From Trichostrongylus colubriformis (lineage: Eukaryota > Nematoda > Chromadorea > Rhabditida > Trichostrongylidae): DNA of 64,000 bases. A model generated the notes under the pieces. That model was not told where the DNA came from. It made no database searches and saw nothing but the letters and a program-made list of their open reading frames with translations. The stretch is from the NCBI GenBank assembly GCA_963978905.1, contig OZ022256.1, forward strand, positions 9,779,501-9,843,500. The letters are read 5' to 3'. The stretch's first letter is position 1, and each line of letters starts with the position of its first letter. Position numbers and translations under genes: made by a program. This document shows positions 10,401 to 20,919 of the stretch, piece by piece.

Positions 10401-13400
10401 AGGAGTTTGGTGTGTGTGTGTGTGTGTCCGTCCGTCTGTTACATGCACTCTCAGTTCAACCAGATGTTTGTCGTGTTTGTGTCATCTGATTGTCACGTTG
10501 CACTTTTAGTTCAAACGTGGAGAGGTCGGGCAAGTTAGGAGCAGGGTCAAGCCTCCGTTGAGGAATCCTCAACAGGGGGGGTCGTATTTGGTCCGCTAGG
10601 AGGGGGGGTCGTAATCGTTGAGGTAGACAGTGACCAACAGAATTTCTCAGACTGAGGGTCTAAATTGTAAGGTGAGAAATGATAAAACTGATTAACTGGG
10701 TTCGAACCCGAAACTAGTTTAACTCGATCATCATGGAAACTTCATGCATGGCGCAATCCGCAACGAAGCCAACCAGTGTAAATGAACCTTTCATTGGTCC
10801 GCCGGCACAGAATTCACGTACAGAGACACCTTCGAAATTGACCGATTAGCCGTGGGAAGCGGCATCTATCCACGGGTGTCGCCGTGGATGAATACTCCAA
10901 AAACTATAAGTTGAAAAAGGAAAATTAGCTGATATGAACTTCTTCCATACCTTACTACGACCGTAAGTACGTAACCTAGTGTTGGCGGCCACTATGTGGA
11001 CCGGAAAAACGTTTGTATCTATTGAGAAAGTGGATGAAATCCTCATGCATGGCGCATCCCACAGAAAAGTTGACCGACGCTTCTCGCCTTCCCACTAGGC
11101 CTCCGAGAGCGAAGGATGCATACTGGAAAAATTTCAGCAACAATGAATCGATTTTAGGGAAGATTCGTGGGAAGATCTCGCAAATTCGACGAAAAAAAGG
11201 TCCCCTCAACTAGCTTTTCTGAATTTTTCTTGCTTCGTTTCAGAGGTGTGGCATAGCTCAGGTAGTCATTCGAAAGCAAAAACCTCGCAGACTCTGCTTC
11301 ACCCAAAAAAACTCATATAGTTAAGTTTGAAGGAAGTTATGGTCATTTGAAGTAAAACACTCCGAAATTCCCCTCAACTGGCCCTCAACTGGCTTCCCTC
11401 AAAATAACTTGCTTCCTTTCAGAGGTATGGCATAGCTCAGGTAGTCATTCGAAAGCAAAAACCTCGCAGACTCTGCTTCACCCAAAAGAACTCATATAGT
11501 TAAGTTTGAAGGAAGTTATGGTCATTTGAAGTGAAACACTCCGAAATTCCCCTCAACTAACCCTCAACTGGAAACCCATATCGAGAACTAAGCAACCATA
11601 AGGGAAAGCAAGTAGTCAATAGATAGGTCTAAGGAAGTTATTGGGAAAACAGGTCACAGCTGCTTGAAAGATGGGCTCTAGGTAAAGTTTGAAGTGTTTT
11701 GATAATGTCGGAATTTAGTATGAGGTGATAATAAGATAACGCGCTCCAACGCGACCGCTTCGCACGTCGCCCGAAACGGGCGGTCGCCCGTCGCCTGAAA
11801 CGAAACTTCAAAGGTAACAGTCTTTTGTTTTTGTTTTTTTTGATCGAGAGCCCCTTCTGGATCATTTCTAGACTTGTCCAGTTCTCGTGCCTTCATTATT
11901 ACTGATTCAGTTTTTATTCAATCACAGCCCATTGATGGACATGAGTCAATGTGTGTCCATAATATAATAGTTTGTAGAATGGTTTTTCGAGTATATGCAT
12001 GGGAAGCTCATCTGGTGCTGTCACAATGAGGGGGGGGGGAGGAGGGGGCATCCCTCTGGACATTATTTTTACCTAAGCCAGGAAGGGGAATGAACCCCTT
12101 CTTTCCTCGACTGAGCCTCAGGCAAAAACATACGTCTTGGTGTGCAGAGTGACCCCTTAAAGATTCCTCCATGATGCATGAATGCATGAATAAAACAGTT
12201 TCTTAACTGAAATTTCTTTATTGTCTTCTTATCGGTGGCGGTGGCGCTTCTTCGCTTCTGATGGACACGAAGCGAATCGAGGCCGAAAGGTGGTCGGTGT
12301 CGCTGTCGTCGTGGTCGTCCGGCTCGGTCGTGTTGTCGTCGTTGGCTGCTCTCCTGCGGTCTTGTAGGAGGATGAAGACCGAGCGTTCCAGGAGACGTAC
12401 GCGGTTACGGAGGCTCTCGATGGCGTCGAGGAAGGTGGCGACGAAGTCGCCAATGTCGACTTGGATGAGCCGTTCGGAGGACTGGGTGCTGTTGCCGCTG
12501 CGGTCTGCCATTGAATACCGGAGGCTTGTTCGCCAGCAATAAAACAAAGGGGGTGGGAGGGAAGGAGAGAGGGCGTTTTCTTCGCCATGCGATGCTGTTT
12601 TTTGATAAAAACTGTGTTAACATTAAAAAAACCTTTATTGATATCCAACAAATTGCAGCAAATTCAAAACTAACAATCTAACAATCGCAGACGTAAAAGG
12701 GGGGTCGTATTGGGGGCTCCTTTTTGGGGGGGTCGTATTTTTTGAAAATTTCCCTCAACTGGACGCTTGACCCTGGTTAGGAGTGGGTAGATGTTGACCA
12801 AAGTGCACGAAGATCATAAGAACTAAGCATAGCCCCGCCCATCGTGGCCGGAGATTGCACAGAAATAATGCCAAAAAGTCGGGTAAATTAAGGATGGGCC
12901 TGTAGAGGTTGGGCAAGTATGGATTCGGTAGGGGCCAACATAAGTGTACGAAGCACATAAGAACTAAGCCTAGCTTGGCACCAGAATTTTGGTCCGTTAC
13001 ATAATGCACTCTTAGTTCAACCGGAAGTTTGATGTATTTGTGTGAATCTGTTTTTCACATAATGCACTCTTAGTTCAACTGTAGAGAGATTTGTCCATCT
13101 ATGTACCTTACAATCAAAACATGGTCGATATTTCATCTTGGATCCGAATGGCACCTCATTCATCTATGTGCGTTACAGTCAAAACATCGTCGAAATTTCA
13201 TCCTGGATCCGATAAGCACCTCATTCGCTTTTCACTCATAATTGTTCCATTTGAGATGCAGTTGGTTGGGGAGGGGGGGGGGAGGGGGCTCAGCTATTCA
13301 TTACCTATATATCACTCTTGAATATCAAACTCAGTAATTTAAACTTTTATATATGTACCCCGCGCCACATAATGCACTTTTAGTTCAGCTGCATCGTTGA

Positions 13401-16400
13401 GAGGTACGGCAAGTAGGTTGACCAAAGAGCACGAAGATCATAACTAACTAAGCCAAGCCTCGCCCACGCTGGCCGGGCTTGCGCAGAAATATTCAAAAAG
13501 TCGGGTAAAGTTCAAAAAGTCGCGTAAATTAGGGATAGGCCTGTGGAGGTCGGGCAAGCTAGGATTAGGTAGGGGCCAAGATAAGTGTACGGAGCAGATA
13601 AGAACTAAGCCCAGCTTCGCACCAGAAGTTTGGTGTATTTGTCTGTGTCTCTTTCCGTTACATAATGCACTGTTCCGCTCCCCGTATCTACAAAACATGA
13701 ATCTACAACAAGAACTACCTTTAGGGTATGAACCAAATAGACTTTTTATCTTAACTTATTTTTATTATAATTAATTAACTCTAACAACCTTTTAATTTGC
13801 AATTAAATATACTTTCAACTTTATGATAATAGAGTTTTAATTTTTTGTAACTGTACTTCTTATATAAATATCAGACTGATAACTATGACCAAACACATAA
13901 CTACTAAATCTATATTCTGGGCTTACATTGACAAAATTGTCTACAAATTCTAAACGATAACTAAAAAATGATTCAAATAATATGTATAAATCCGGGCAAG
14001 TTAGGATTGGGTAGGGGCCAACCCATGTGTACGAAGTACATACGTTCTAAAACTAGCTCCGTCCACCATGGGCTGGGCTTACGCCGAAATTGATGGGTGC
14101 TCGAGTTTAAGTCTTCACTTGGGATCCAAAAATCGGGAAGGTCAGGAATGGGTCTGTTGAGGTCGCGCAAGTAAGGATTGGGTAGGGACTGAGCGAAGTG
14201 TAGGGAGCACACAACAAAAAATTAGGAACGGGCCTGGAGAGGTCGGACAAGTTAGGATTGGGTAGGGTCCAACCCATGTGTACGAAGTACAAACGTTCTA
14301 AAACTAGCCCCATCCCCAGAGGCGAGGCTTGCGTCGAATTATTTGGGTGCTCGAATTCAAGCCTTCACTTGGGTTCCAAAAATCGGGAAGGTCAGGTATG
14401 GGTCTGTTGAGGTCGTACAAGTAAGGACTGGGTAGGGACTGCCAAACCGTAGGCACACAACAAAAATTAAGAACGGGTCTGATGCCGAATTTGATGGGCG
14501 CTCGCATTCAAATCTTCACATGGGTTCCAAAAATCGGGAAGGTCAGGTATGGGTCTGTTGAGGTCGTACAAGTAAGGACTGGGTAGGGACTACCAAACCG
14601 TAGGCACACAACAAAAATTAAGAACGGGTCTGATGCCGAATTTGATGGGCGCTCGCATTCAAATCTTCACATGGGTTCCAAAAATCGGGAAGGTCAGGTA
14701 TGGGTCTGTTAAGGTCGTACAAGTAAGGACTGGGTAGGGACTACCAAACCGTAGGCACACAACAAAATTAAGAACGGGTCTGATGCCGAATTTGATGGGC
14801 GCTCGCATTCAAATCTTCACATGGGTTCCAAAAATCGGGAAGGTCAGGTATGGGTCTGTTGAGGTCGTACAAGTAAGGACTGGGTAGGGACTACCAAACC
14901 GTAGGCCAACAAAAATTAAGAACGGGTATGATGCCGAATTTGATGGGCGCTCGCATTCAAATCTTCACATGGGTTCCAAAATCGGGAGGGTTAGGAAAGG
15001 GTTTGTTGAGGTCATGCAAGTAAGGACTTGGTAGGGACTACCAAAGCGTAGGGAGCACACAACAAGCAAGTTAGGAACGGGTCTGATGCCGAAATTGATG
15101 GGTGCTCGAATTCAAATCTTCACATGGGTTCCCAAAATCGGGAAGGTCAGCAAAGGGTTTGTTGAGGTCATGCAAGTAAGGACTGGGTAGGGACTACCAA
15201 AGCGTAGGGAGCACACAACAAGCAAGTTAGGAACGGGTCTGATGCCGAAATTGATGGGTGCTCGAATTCAAATCTTCACATGGGTTCCCAAAATCGGGAA
15301 GGTCAGCAAAGGGTTTGTTGAGGTCATGCAAGTAAGGGCTGGGTAGGGACTACCAAAGCGTAGGGAGCACACAACAAGCAAGTTAGGAACGGGTCTGATG
15401 CCGAAACTGATGGGTGCTCGAATTCAAATCTTCACATGGGTTCCCAAAATCGGGAAGGTCAGCAAAGGGTTTGTTGAGGTCGCGCAAGTAAGGACTGGGT
15501 AGGGACTACCAAAGTGTAGGGAGCACACAACAAGCAAGTTAGGAACGAGTCTGATGCCGAAATTGATGGGTGCTCGAATTCAAATCTTCACATGGGTTCC
15601 CAAAATCGGGAAGGTCAGCAAAGGGTTTGTTGAGGTCATGCAAGTAAGGGCTGGGTAGGGACTACCAAAGCGTAGGGAGCACACAACAAGCAAGTTAGGA
15701 ACGGGTCTGATGCCGAAACTGATGGGTGCTCGAATTCAAATCTTCACATGGGTTCCCAAAATCGGGAAGGTCAGCAAAGGGTTTGTTGAGGTCGCGCAAG
15801 TAAGGACTGGGTAGGGACTACCAAAGTGTAGGGAGCACACAACAAGCAAGTTAGGAACGAGTCTGATGCCGAAATTGATGGGTGCTCGAATTCAAATCTA
15901 GACATGGGTTCCAAAAATCGGGAAGGCCAGGAATGGGTCTGTTGAGGTGAGGCAAGTTGGGGTTCGATAGGGACCAACCAAAGTGTAGGGAGAACACAAC
16001 AAACAAATTAGGGACGGCCTGGAGAGGTCGGGCAAGTTGGAATTGTGTGGGAGCCAACCCATGTGTACAGAGTACACAATTTCTAGGCCTAGCTCCGCCA
16101 TAATTCCAGTATTACTACCATATTCACTAAGTAGCTGTTTGTCCTCGGTTAAAATTGGGAAGCGATGTGTTATAATCAGGTGTACTCTCGGCATTCAGTT
16201 AAGGCCAACCTTTCTTCTACAACTGACATGCATGTCCTCTCGAAGCTTTTAATCTCCTAAAATCGACTACTACGGAGCCCCTCCGAGTTCACGAAGAGAC
16301 ACATCCAACTGCTGCCGCTCTTTTTAATGTGGCTTGCCCCTCTTCGATTGTGCCTTACACACTTAGATTAATGGTGGGAAAGGGGTATTATTTCTCGGAT

Positions 16401-19400
16401 TTTTTTGACCGTTCCGCTCCATCTTCCCTACTTTTGTACTGATAAATGCTTCAGTTTCTTTTTGTATTCGGCTCAAACCCTGCCTTTTTTTGAAGGAGAT
16501 CTGCCTTCAGTGGGCAGGGGTTATAGGTGGGTGTGGTGTCTCTTGGTTTCGACCAAGCCGATGATAGTTAGAGGTTTGCTTACAAATATACAAGCCGCAT
16601 ACAATCCATATACCAGGGCCTATGCCTGCCGCAATGCGCGCGGAGCGCGCATGCGAAAGTCGGCTCGCCGCGCTAGCGGCTAGTCGCTCCTCGCTACAAA
16701 GCCACAAAACCGCAGAGCCTCCTGCCGGGGCGGCGAAGCCGCCTCTACGAGGATTGGCCGGCGAAGCCGGCCATTTAGGTCATCATTGGGAGTTTGGATA
16801 GTTTAGAGATGGAAAGTTTTGTATTCGATTGCATCGATTGGTAACGAATTGTTCACTTGCTGAGCATCTAATTCTTACACATTGATGGTAGATCCATATC
16901 CCGATTATCGATGTTATCGTTTTCGTAAACGTGCTTCACCATTTGGAATCTTAGCGGTCCCGATTAACGTGCTTCACCATTTGGAAACCCAACTGGTGCA
17001 CCTATATTTGTGATGGCAAAGCAAGCGGAGCATAGCACGTTATCATCCATATCCCGATTATCGATGTTATCGTTTTCGTAAACGTGCTTCACCATTTGGA
17101 ATCTTACATAGTCTAGCGGTCGATACCCTATTGCTGCCAGTACCACATTTAGGTCATCATTGGGAGTTTGGATAGTTTAGAGATGGAAAGTTTTGTATTC
17201 GATTGCATCGATTGGTAACGAATTGTTCACTTGCTGAGCATCTAATTCTTACACATTGATGGTAGATCCATATCCCGATTATCGATGTTATCGTTTTCGT
17301 AAACATGCTTCACCATTTGGAATCTTAGCGGTCCCGATTAACGTGCTTCACCATTTGGAAACCCAACTGGTGCACCTATATTTGTGATGGCAAAGCAAGC
17401 GGAGCATAGCACGTTATCATCCATATCCCGATTATCGATGTTATCGTTTTCGTAAACGTGCTTCACCATTTGGAATCTTACATAGTCTAGCGGTCGATAC
17501 CCTATTGCTGCCAGTACCACATTGGAAAATGATTCCGAGTGAACCGCTTGCTTTGCCATCACAAATATAGGTGCACCAGTTGGGCTGGCGCACACTATTG
17601 CGCGCATCAAACGGGGGAGCACGCGAAATGAGCATGATCGATATCGATTGATATGGGGAAAGATGAAATTCACGGAATTTTGTTTCCCTTTCTCTTTCTC
17701 TGCGGAGGTCTCTCTTAGCAAACCGTTTAGAAGATTATAGCCATCAACCGATATCGATGAAGCTCATTTTGCGTGCTCGACTGTTTGATGCGCTCAGTGT
17801 TGTGCGCCAGCCCAACTGGTTAAAGTAAATGGATCAGGAAGTTCATATGTTTATCCACTAATCTTTAACCCTTCGGCTGAAGTGGCCACCATTGGAAGTT
17901 TGGATAGTTCAGGGATCGACAGTTTTGGATTCTACAGCATCAATTGGTAGCAATTTGTCAATATGTTGAGCATCTATTTCCTACATATTGGTGGTAGATC
18001 CATATGCCAGTTATCGATGCTTATCGTTTTGTAAACATGCACTACTAATTCGTATCTTACATGTCTAGCGGTCGATACACAGTGTTGTTGCTGGCACCGC
18101 ATGAGAGGATGAATCGCCTGCTTCGCTACCAACAATCTAGATCGTGTCTTGATCATCCATGTAGATCGCAGTATTATCAAAAGATAGCATAATTATTTGG
18201 AACGGTAGGCAATTGAGCGGTCGATACATCGACAGCAGATATTAGAACATAAACAAACTATGTTCACCCGATAGTTCTGAGCATCAGACGCATTTACTAT
18301 AGCAGTCGTATAGTAGTAGTAAGCGGTGCATCGAATTTTATCCCTTTCCCATTACCTAATAGCTCTTATCAGCCCCCGTAAGCCGTTATCAGTTTTGAAA
18401 AATCACCATTAAGCTTCTCGTACCCTGCAATACCTGTGAGTGTGAACATTCCATTGTTAGCCAGAAGAGTGAAACGGATTTGGCGACATTAGCTTTTTGA
18501 CGCTCCTTATCGAATCTTATCAAGCGTTATCAGTTTGGATCACCCACCATTGATGTGCCCGTCCCACTCCCTAAAACACTCATGATTTTCGGTAGTCTAG
18601 GATCGACTCGAAAGGTGAAACGAATTAGGCTACATTCGTCTTTCGAGGCTCCTTATCGAATCTTATCAAGCGTTATCAGTTTGGATCACCCACCATTGAT
18701 GTGCCCGTCCCACCCCCTAGAACACCTATGAGTTTCGGCAGTCTAGAATTGACCCAAAAGGCAAAAGGGATTTGGCGACATAAGCCTTCCAAGGCTTCTT
18801 ATCAGCCCTCATCAGCTGCTATCACTTTCGGTCCACCATCGCTGAGGTTCCCTTACCACCCCCTATATCATATCTAGAATTCAGGATCCCACCTTTGCTG
18901 CGACGCTAGATATGAATTTCCGGTCAAACAGACACACAAACAAACACACAAATACACACACACACCAACAGACACACTTAGCCGATTATATAAAGTAGGA
19001 TCATGATTATCAATGTAAATCGCAGTATCAAGAGAAATGCACCATTTTTTGGAACGCTAGGCTATTCAGCGGTTGATACATTGGCTAAAGGTATCAGAAC
19101 AAGTAAAATATGTTCACCCAATGGCACTGAGCATCAGACGCTTTTGCTAAAGCGGTCGTACAGTAGTAGCAAGCGACGTAAAAAGATTTCATCTCATGCT
19201 AGTCCAGACGGTTCTTATCAGCCACTGTTAGTCGTTATCAGTTTCACAGAGGTCCCTGCACCTAACAATACCATTGAGATCCCATACCTGCGAATGTGAA
19301 CATTTCACTGTTGGCCGCAAAAGCGAACCGGACTTGGTGACATTCCCCTTCTCACGCTCCTTATCGAATCTTATCATCCATAACACATTTGGATTACCCA

Positions 19401-20913
19401 CCATTGATGTTCCCGTTCCACCCTTCTAGACACCTATGTGTAAGCGCTCTTGGATCAACGCGAAAGGCGAAACGAGTTTGACAACACTTGCCTTCTCATG
19501 CTCCTTATCAAATCTCATGAACCATTATTAATCTGGATTACCCACTATTAATGCCCCCCCCCCCGTCCCACCCTGCTGAACATCTGTGATTGTCAGCGCT
19601 CTTGGATGAACGTGAAACGCGAAACGAATTCGACGACATTTGCCATTTCACGCTCCTCATCGTATCTTATCAACCGTTGTGAAGTTGGATCACCCACTGT
19701 TAATGTTCCCGCCCCATCCCGCAAAACATCTATGAGTGTCAGCGCTCTAGAATTTCAACCCGGAAGGCGAAAGCGCGTATCAGCTGCTATCACTTTCAGT
19801 TCACCACCGCCTAGGTCCCCTTCCAACACCCTATATCATTTGTAAAATTTAGCGTCAGCTTTGCTGCGGCGAGATATGAATTTTGTAACAAACAGACGGA
19901 CGGGCACACCCACACACACGCACAGGCATACTAAGCGAACTATGTACAGTAGGATGATTGGTGCAATGGAACATAGTGCACAATACTGCATCGCAGCACG
20001 CGTTTGCTGCCTGTTTTCCAGATTGAACCTCACTATCATTCACCTGTCATGGGGGTGAGAGAGTGCACACTATGTAAAAGTGTAGAAGGAGCGAGAGAGT
20101 AACGCAATGGGGGAGGGGCATCCCACTATGGACATGATTTTGACCTAAGCCTAGGAGGGGAGAGGAACCCCTTCTTTCTTCACCATGGCTCAGGCAAAAA
20201 TATACGCATGAGTATGCAGACTGACACCGCAAAGATCCCTTCGAGATGCTCGATAAGCAGCTTTCTATGGGATGCCCCCCCCCTCATTTAGATAGCACCG
20301 GAGCGAGAACGTGAAATATGGAGGGGAAGTACTCGAAGTGGATGAGAACTTTTATATGCAGGTGGGAGCGTTCTCTTTGAAAAGTGTTTCACCTTTTGGA
20401 GCTGTTTTACTGCTTCCTGTTATCCACAGTGACTCCTGCCAACTCACGCAGGTTACTAGAGATAGCACGGCGATATTATCGGGAAGATTCAACCTTTCAG
20501 ATAAAGTGATTGTGGAAGGAGAACTGACCTTTTGCTGAGTACCTTCTGCAACCTTGTACATCCTAAAAATTTTCTGAATGGAGCATGAAATCGCTACAAT
20601 CCCATCGGTGTTCAACTCACCAAAACTGTTGAAACGCCATGAGGAGCTGAAAATTGTCCGCATATTACATTCCAATTGGCATCCAGCTCCCCTGCCTTGA
20701 TGACATTGATTCGAACGCAGTGGTTATGCGTCCCGTTTTTGGCAAACTAAATTCAAAAATGTGTGTTGGCTGAGTATTCCGCTGACAGTTAGAGGTTGGT
20801 ATTGCAAAACTCACTGGTGGAACTGGCCGACTTATGTCGCATTCTCCTCGGAACACAGCTCCAATATGACTGGCAATTACACTGACTGAAGCAAGTAAGC
20901 TGTATAATAGCAT
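1225..20913 (-). CDS. Single-pass membrane protein, gene I of a tandem pair (partial exon model)
   Basis: Family not recognised. Exons found, 5' to 3' on the minus strand: 20913-20815 (33 codons, signal-peptide-like), 20646-20621 (26 nt), 20562-20448, [gap], 9335-9217 (motif GEILECHC), 9162-8865 (proline-rich), 3145-3124 (22-nt microexon), 1456-1225 (membrane segment and tail). Every junction is GT-AG and phases agree, except that exon 3 ends in phase 0 while the 9335 exon needs one carried-in base, so at least one exon is missing between them. Every exon has a same-length or in-frame-indel partner in gene II. Predicted layout: signal peptide, ectodomain with few cysteines, Pro/Thr stalk, one membrane helix, short basic cytoplasmic tail. 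Introns hold MITEs, a mariner palindrome, satellite and Helitron-like elements. The exons are well supported; joining all of them into one transcript is inference from phase and conserved order. Confidence 0.72.
2505..2941. mobile_element. Palindromic MITE, family 1 copy a
   Basis: Long imperfect inverted repeat: GGGAATCGTCCACGGA at the left is answered by TCCGTGGACGATCCC at the right, and the arms pair to a perfect central hairpin (GGAGACGCACTGT/ACAGTGCGTCTCC, 2692-2721). No coding capacity. It lies in the last intron of gene I and is absent from the equivalent 319-bp intron of gene II. Confidence 0.85.
3124..3145 (-). CDS. Gene I 22-nt microexon
   Basis: Flanked by CTGCAG and GTGAGT. Only one frame is open (VTEDEL core). 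It takes one base from the stalk exon (G+AA = Glu) and leaves GT for the terminal exon. The gene II counterpart at 27500-27521 has the same length, phase and peptide, with silent-type changes. Confidence 0.75.
3160..5179. other. Intron sequence of gene I, no gene seen
   Basis: Short unconnected frames only, with no splice-consistent exon or clear repeat. It forms part of the 5.7-kb intron between microexon and stalk exon. Confidence 0.4.
5182..5908. mobile_element. Palindromic mariner derivative
   Basis: TA-flanked element with inverted ends TTAGGTGTTTGCAGAATAAA and its complement at the right. Both arms encode fragments of a mariner transposase C-terminus in opposite orientation: YSPDLYPTDDHF and NLRQKKFADTMH on the minus strand (5182-5565), YSLDLSLMDYPFF and NLRQEEFADTMH on the plus strand (5600-5790). 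Neither arm is a complete transposase. It probably arose from two mariner 3' halves joined head to head. Confidence 0.75.
5980..6160. repeat. Dispersed repeat, shared with 24430-24690 and 34560-34930
   Basis: Common blocks include a Ser-codon-like GCAGCACG run, AATACGATACGA and the GTCGAC..AGGCGG motif. Non-coding and old. The three copies are not flanked by an obvious target duplication. Confidence 0.45.
6251..6411. mobile_element. Hairpin MITE, family 2 copy a
   Basis: Arms TTTCGGAGCGCCTGGCAGGG and GCCATGCCCTGACAGACGCT pair imperfectly around a GAGAGTG-rich loop. The same family occurs at 24755-24870. Confidence 0.6.
6471..6895. mobile_element. Palindromic MITE, family 1 copy b
   Basis: Same ends (AGGAATCGTCCACGGAAAA / TTTTCCGTGGACGATTCCT) and same internal blocks as the element at 2505, with almost perfectly pairing arms. 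It lies in the intron between the stalk exon and the microexon of gene I. Confidence 0.87.
6900..8337. other. Intron sequence of gene I, no gene seen
   Basis: No exon, tRNA or repeat could be supported. Confidence 0.35.
8338..8850. mobile_element. Tc1/mariner-type MITE beside a splice donor
   Basis: TA-flanked. Inverted ends CAGTAGCGGTCAAAAATG at the left and the complement of CAGAATAGCGGTCAAAAAC at the right, with inverted homology extending about 130 bp inward (GCGGTTTTGG, CAACTGGTA, ATGAAGCA blocks). Non-coding. It starts about 12 bp inside the intron after the stalk exon of gene I. Confidence 0.8.
8865..9335 (-). CDS. Gene I Cys exon and proline-rich stalk exon
   Basis: Two exons separated by a 54-bp intron. 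Exon 9335-9217 (119 nt) encodes VYFMPKQNV...GEILECHCFGNAC...GIM and ends at ATG|GTCAGA. Exon 9162-8865 (298 nt) starts KALDDSTHSVLKEDIKC and runs into a block rich in proline and in Pro-His/Pro-Arg repeats, then Arg/Thr-rich sequence, ending in phase 1 before GTAAGG. The GGT-rich plus-strand sequence at 8990-9055 is simply the complement of the proline codons. Confidence 0.75.
9340..10380. other. Intron of gene I, missing exon expected here or beyond
   Basis: Non-repetitive. One or more exons between exon 3 and the Cys exon should lie between 9336 and 20447, but none could be matched to gene II with confidence. Confidence 0.35.
10384..10430. repeat. TATA-GT microsatellite at a Helitron-like 5' end
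   Basis: (TA)n then (GT)n then TCCGTCCGTCTG, the same order as at the 5' ends of the Helitron-like elements at 34995 and 37097. No 146-bp array follows, so this is a fragment or a related family. Confidence 0.5.
11221..11580. repeat. Two tandem copies of a ~179-bp repeat
   Basis: TGGCATAGCTCAGGTAGTCA recurs at 11251 and 11429 with the whole following 150 bp nearly unchanged (CCTCGCAGACTCTGCTTCAC, GAAGTTATGGTCATTTGAAG). No open frame. Confidence 0.85.
12012..12165. mobile_element. G-run MITE fragment, family 3
   Basis: Begins GGTGCTGTCACAATGAGGGG and keeps the internal CTAAGCCAGGAAGGGGAATG..CAGGCAAAAA stem. The right terminus with the poly-C run is missing. Confidence 0.55.
12218..12511 (-). 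CDS. Small hypothetical protein, 97 aa
   Basis: GC-rich open frame starting MADRSGNSTQ, with a heptad-like amphipathic middle (residues ~22-50: FLDAIESLRNRVRLLERSVF) that could form a coiled coil, then an acidic Asp/Thr stretch and a basic C-terminus ending PPPPIRRQ. The TAA stop lies inside an AATAAA hexamer (12217-12222), so a very short 3' UTR is possible. It stands alone among satellites in an intron of gene I; it could be a nested gene, a retrocopy or an element-borne ORF. No family recognised. Confidence 0.35.
   Translation of the reverse strand: MADRSGNSTQSSERLIQVDIGDFVATFLDAIESLRNRVRLLERSVFILLQDRRRAANDDNTTEPDDHDDSDTDHLSASIRFVSIRSEEAPPPPIRRQ
12660..16080. repeat. Satellite block, ~150-156-bp units
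   Basis: Unit hallmarks: AATCGGGAAGGTCAG, GTTGAGGTC, CAAGTAAGGACTGGGTAGGG, TTAGGAACGGGTCTGATGCC. Anchors at about 14131, 14381, 14532, 14683, 14833, 14981, 15136, 15292, 15448, 15604, 15760 and 15916 give periods of 250, then ~150, then 156 bp. The first part (12.7-13.7 kb) holds older, diverged units with TACATAATGCACTCTTAGTT and GGGGCCAACATAAG blocks. Short minus-strand frames here are by-products of the repeat. Confidence 0.92.
16650..16770. other. GC-rich short palindromes
   Basis: GCGCGCGGAGCGCGC, GGCTCGCCGCGCTAGCGGC and GGCCGGCGAAGCCGGCC follow one another at the edge of the Helitron-like region. Function unknown; they may be relics of transposon ends. Confidence 0.4.
16773..17520. repeat. 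Near-identical 374-bp tandem duplication
   Basis: TTAGGTCATCATTGGGAGTT starts a 374-bp block repeated directly with only about one base change seen (CGTGCTTC/CATGCTTC). The block is the 3'-side sequence of the Helitron-like family and contains an inverted fragment of the same family (CCCAACTGGTGCACC). Confidence 0.92.
17576..19000 (-). mobile_element. Non-autonomous Helitron-like element D
   Basis: On the minus strand it starts A|TCCTACTTTATATAATC at 19000, followed by a short (GT)n-type run and degenerate minisatellite units, and reaches a terminal hairpin plus CAGCCCAACTGG|T at 17576. No Rep/helicase ORF. It is inserted in, or fused with, older copies of the same family. Confidence 0.6.
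19001..19954 (-). mobile_element. Truncated Helitron-like element E
   Basis: 5' end A|TCCTACTGTACATAGTTC at 19954, then the CA-rich run, the GATATAGGG-type block and minisatellite units. The 3' hairpin and CTGG end are absent where element D begins. Confidence 0.55.
20096..20299. mobile_element. G-run MITE, family 3
   Basis: CGCAATGGGGGAGGGGCATC at the left answers GATGCCCCCCCCCTCATTT at the right, with the internal GACCTAAGCC..GGCTCAGGCAAAAA stem. It lies in an intron of gene I. Confidence 0.7.
20448..20913 (-). CDS. Gene I exons 1-3: signal peptide and N-terminal ectodomain
   Basis: Exon 1 (20913-20815) reads MLLYSLLASVSVIASHIG then AVFRGECDISRP: a short hydrophobic N-terminus typical of a signal peptide. 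An upstream in-frame Met (20934) exists, but the inner Met is the one shared with gene II. Exon 2 (20646-20621) and exon 3 (20562-20448, containing KVSSPSTITLSERLNLP and ending LVTC) follow introns of 168 and 58 bp. Without the intron at 20447 the frame would run to a stop at 20352, a possible short secreted isoform. Confidence 0.75.
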
Positions 20914-20919
20914 GGCGAG

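Noticed and set aside
14090..16020. CRISPR-like regular repeats
   Set aside because: Units are contiguous satellite monomers without unique spacers, in a eukaryotic genome.
13973..16194. Several minus-strand frames rich in Pro/Asn/Leu
   Set aside because: By-products of the 150-156-bp satellite; they recur at the repeat period with no start or splice context.
20352..20447. Extension of gene I exon 3 to a stop at 20352 as the real C-terminus of a short secreted protein
   Set aside because: The frame past TGC|GTGAGT has no counterpart in gene II, where exon 3 ends at the same codon, so splicing is favoured; kept as a possible isoform only.
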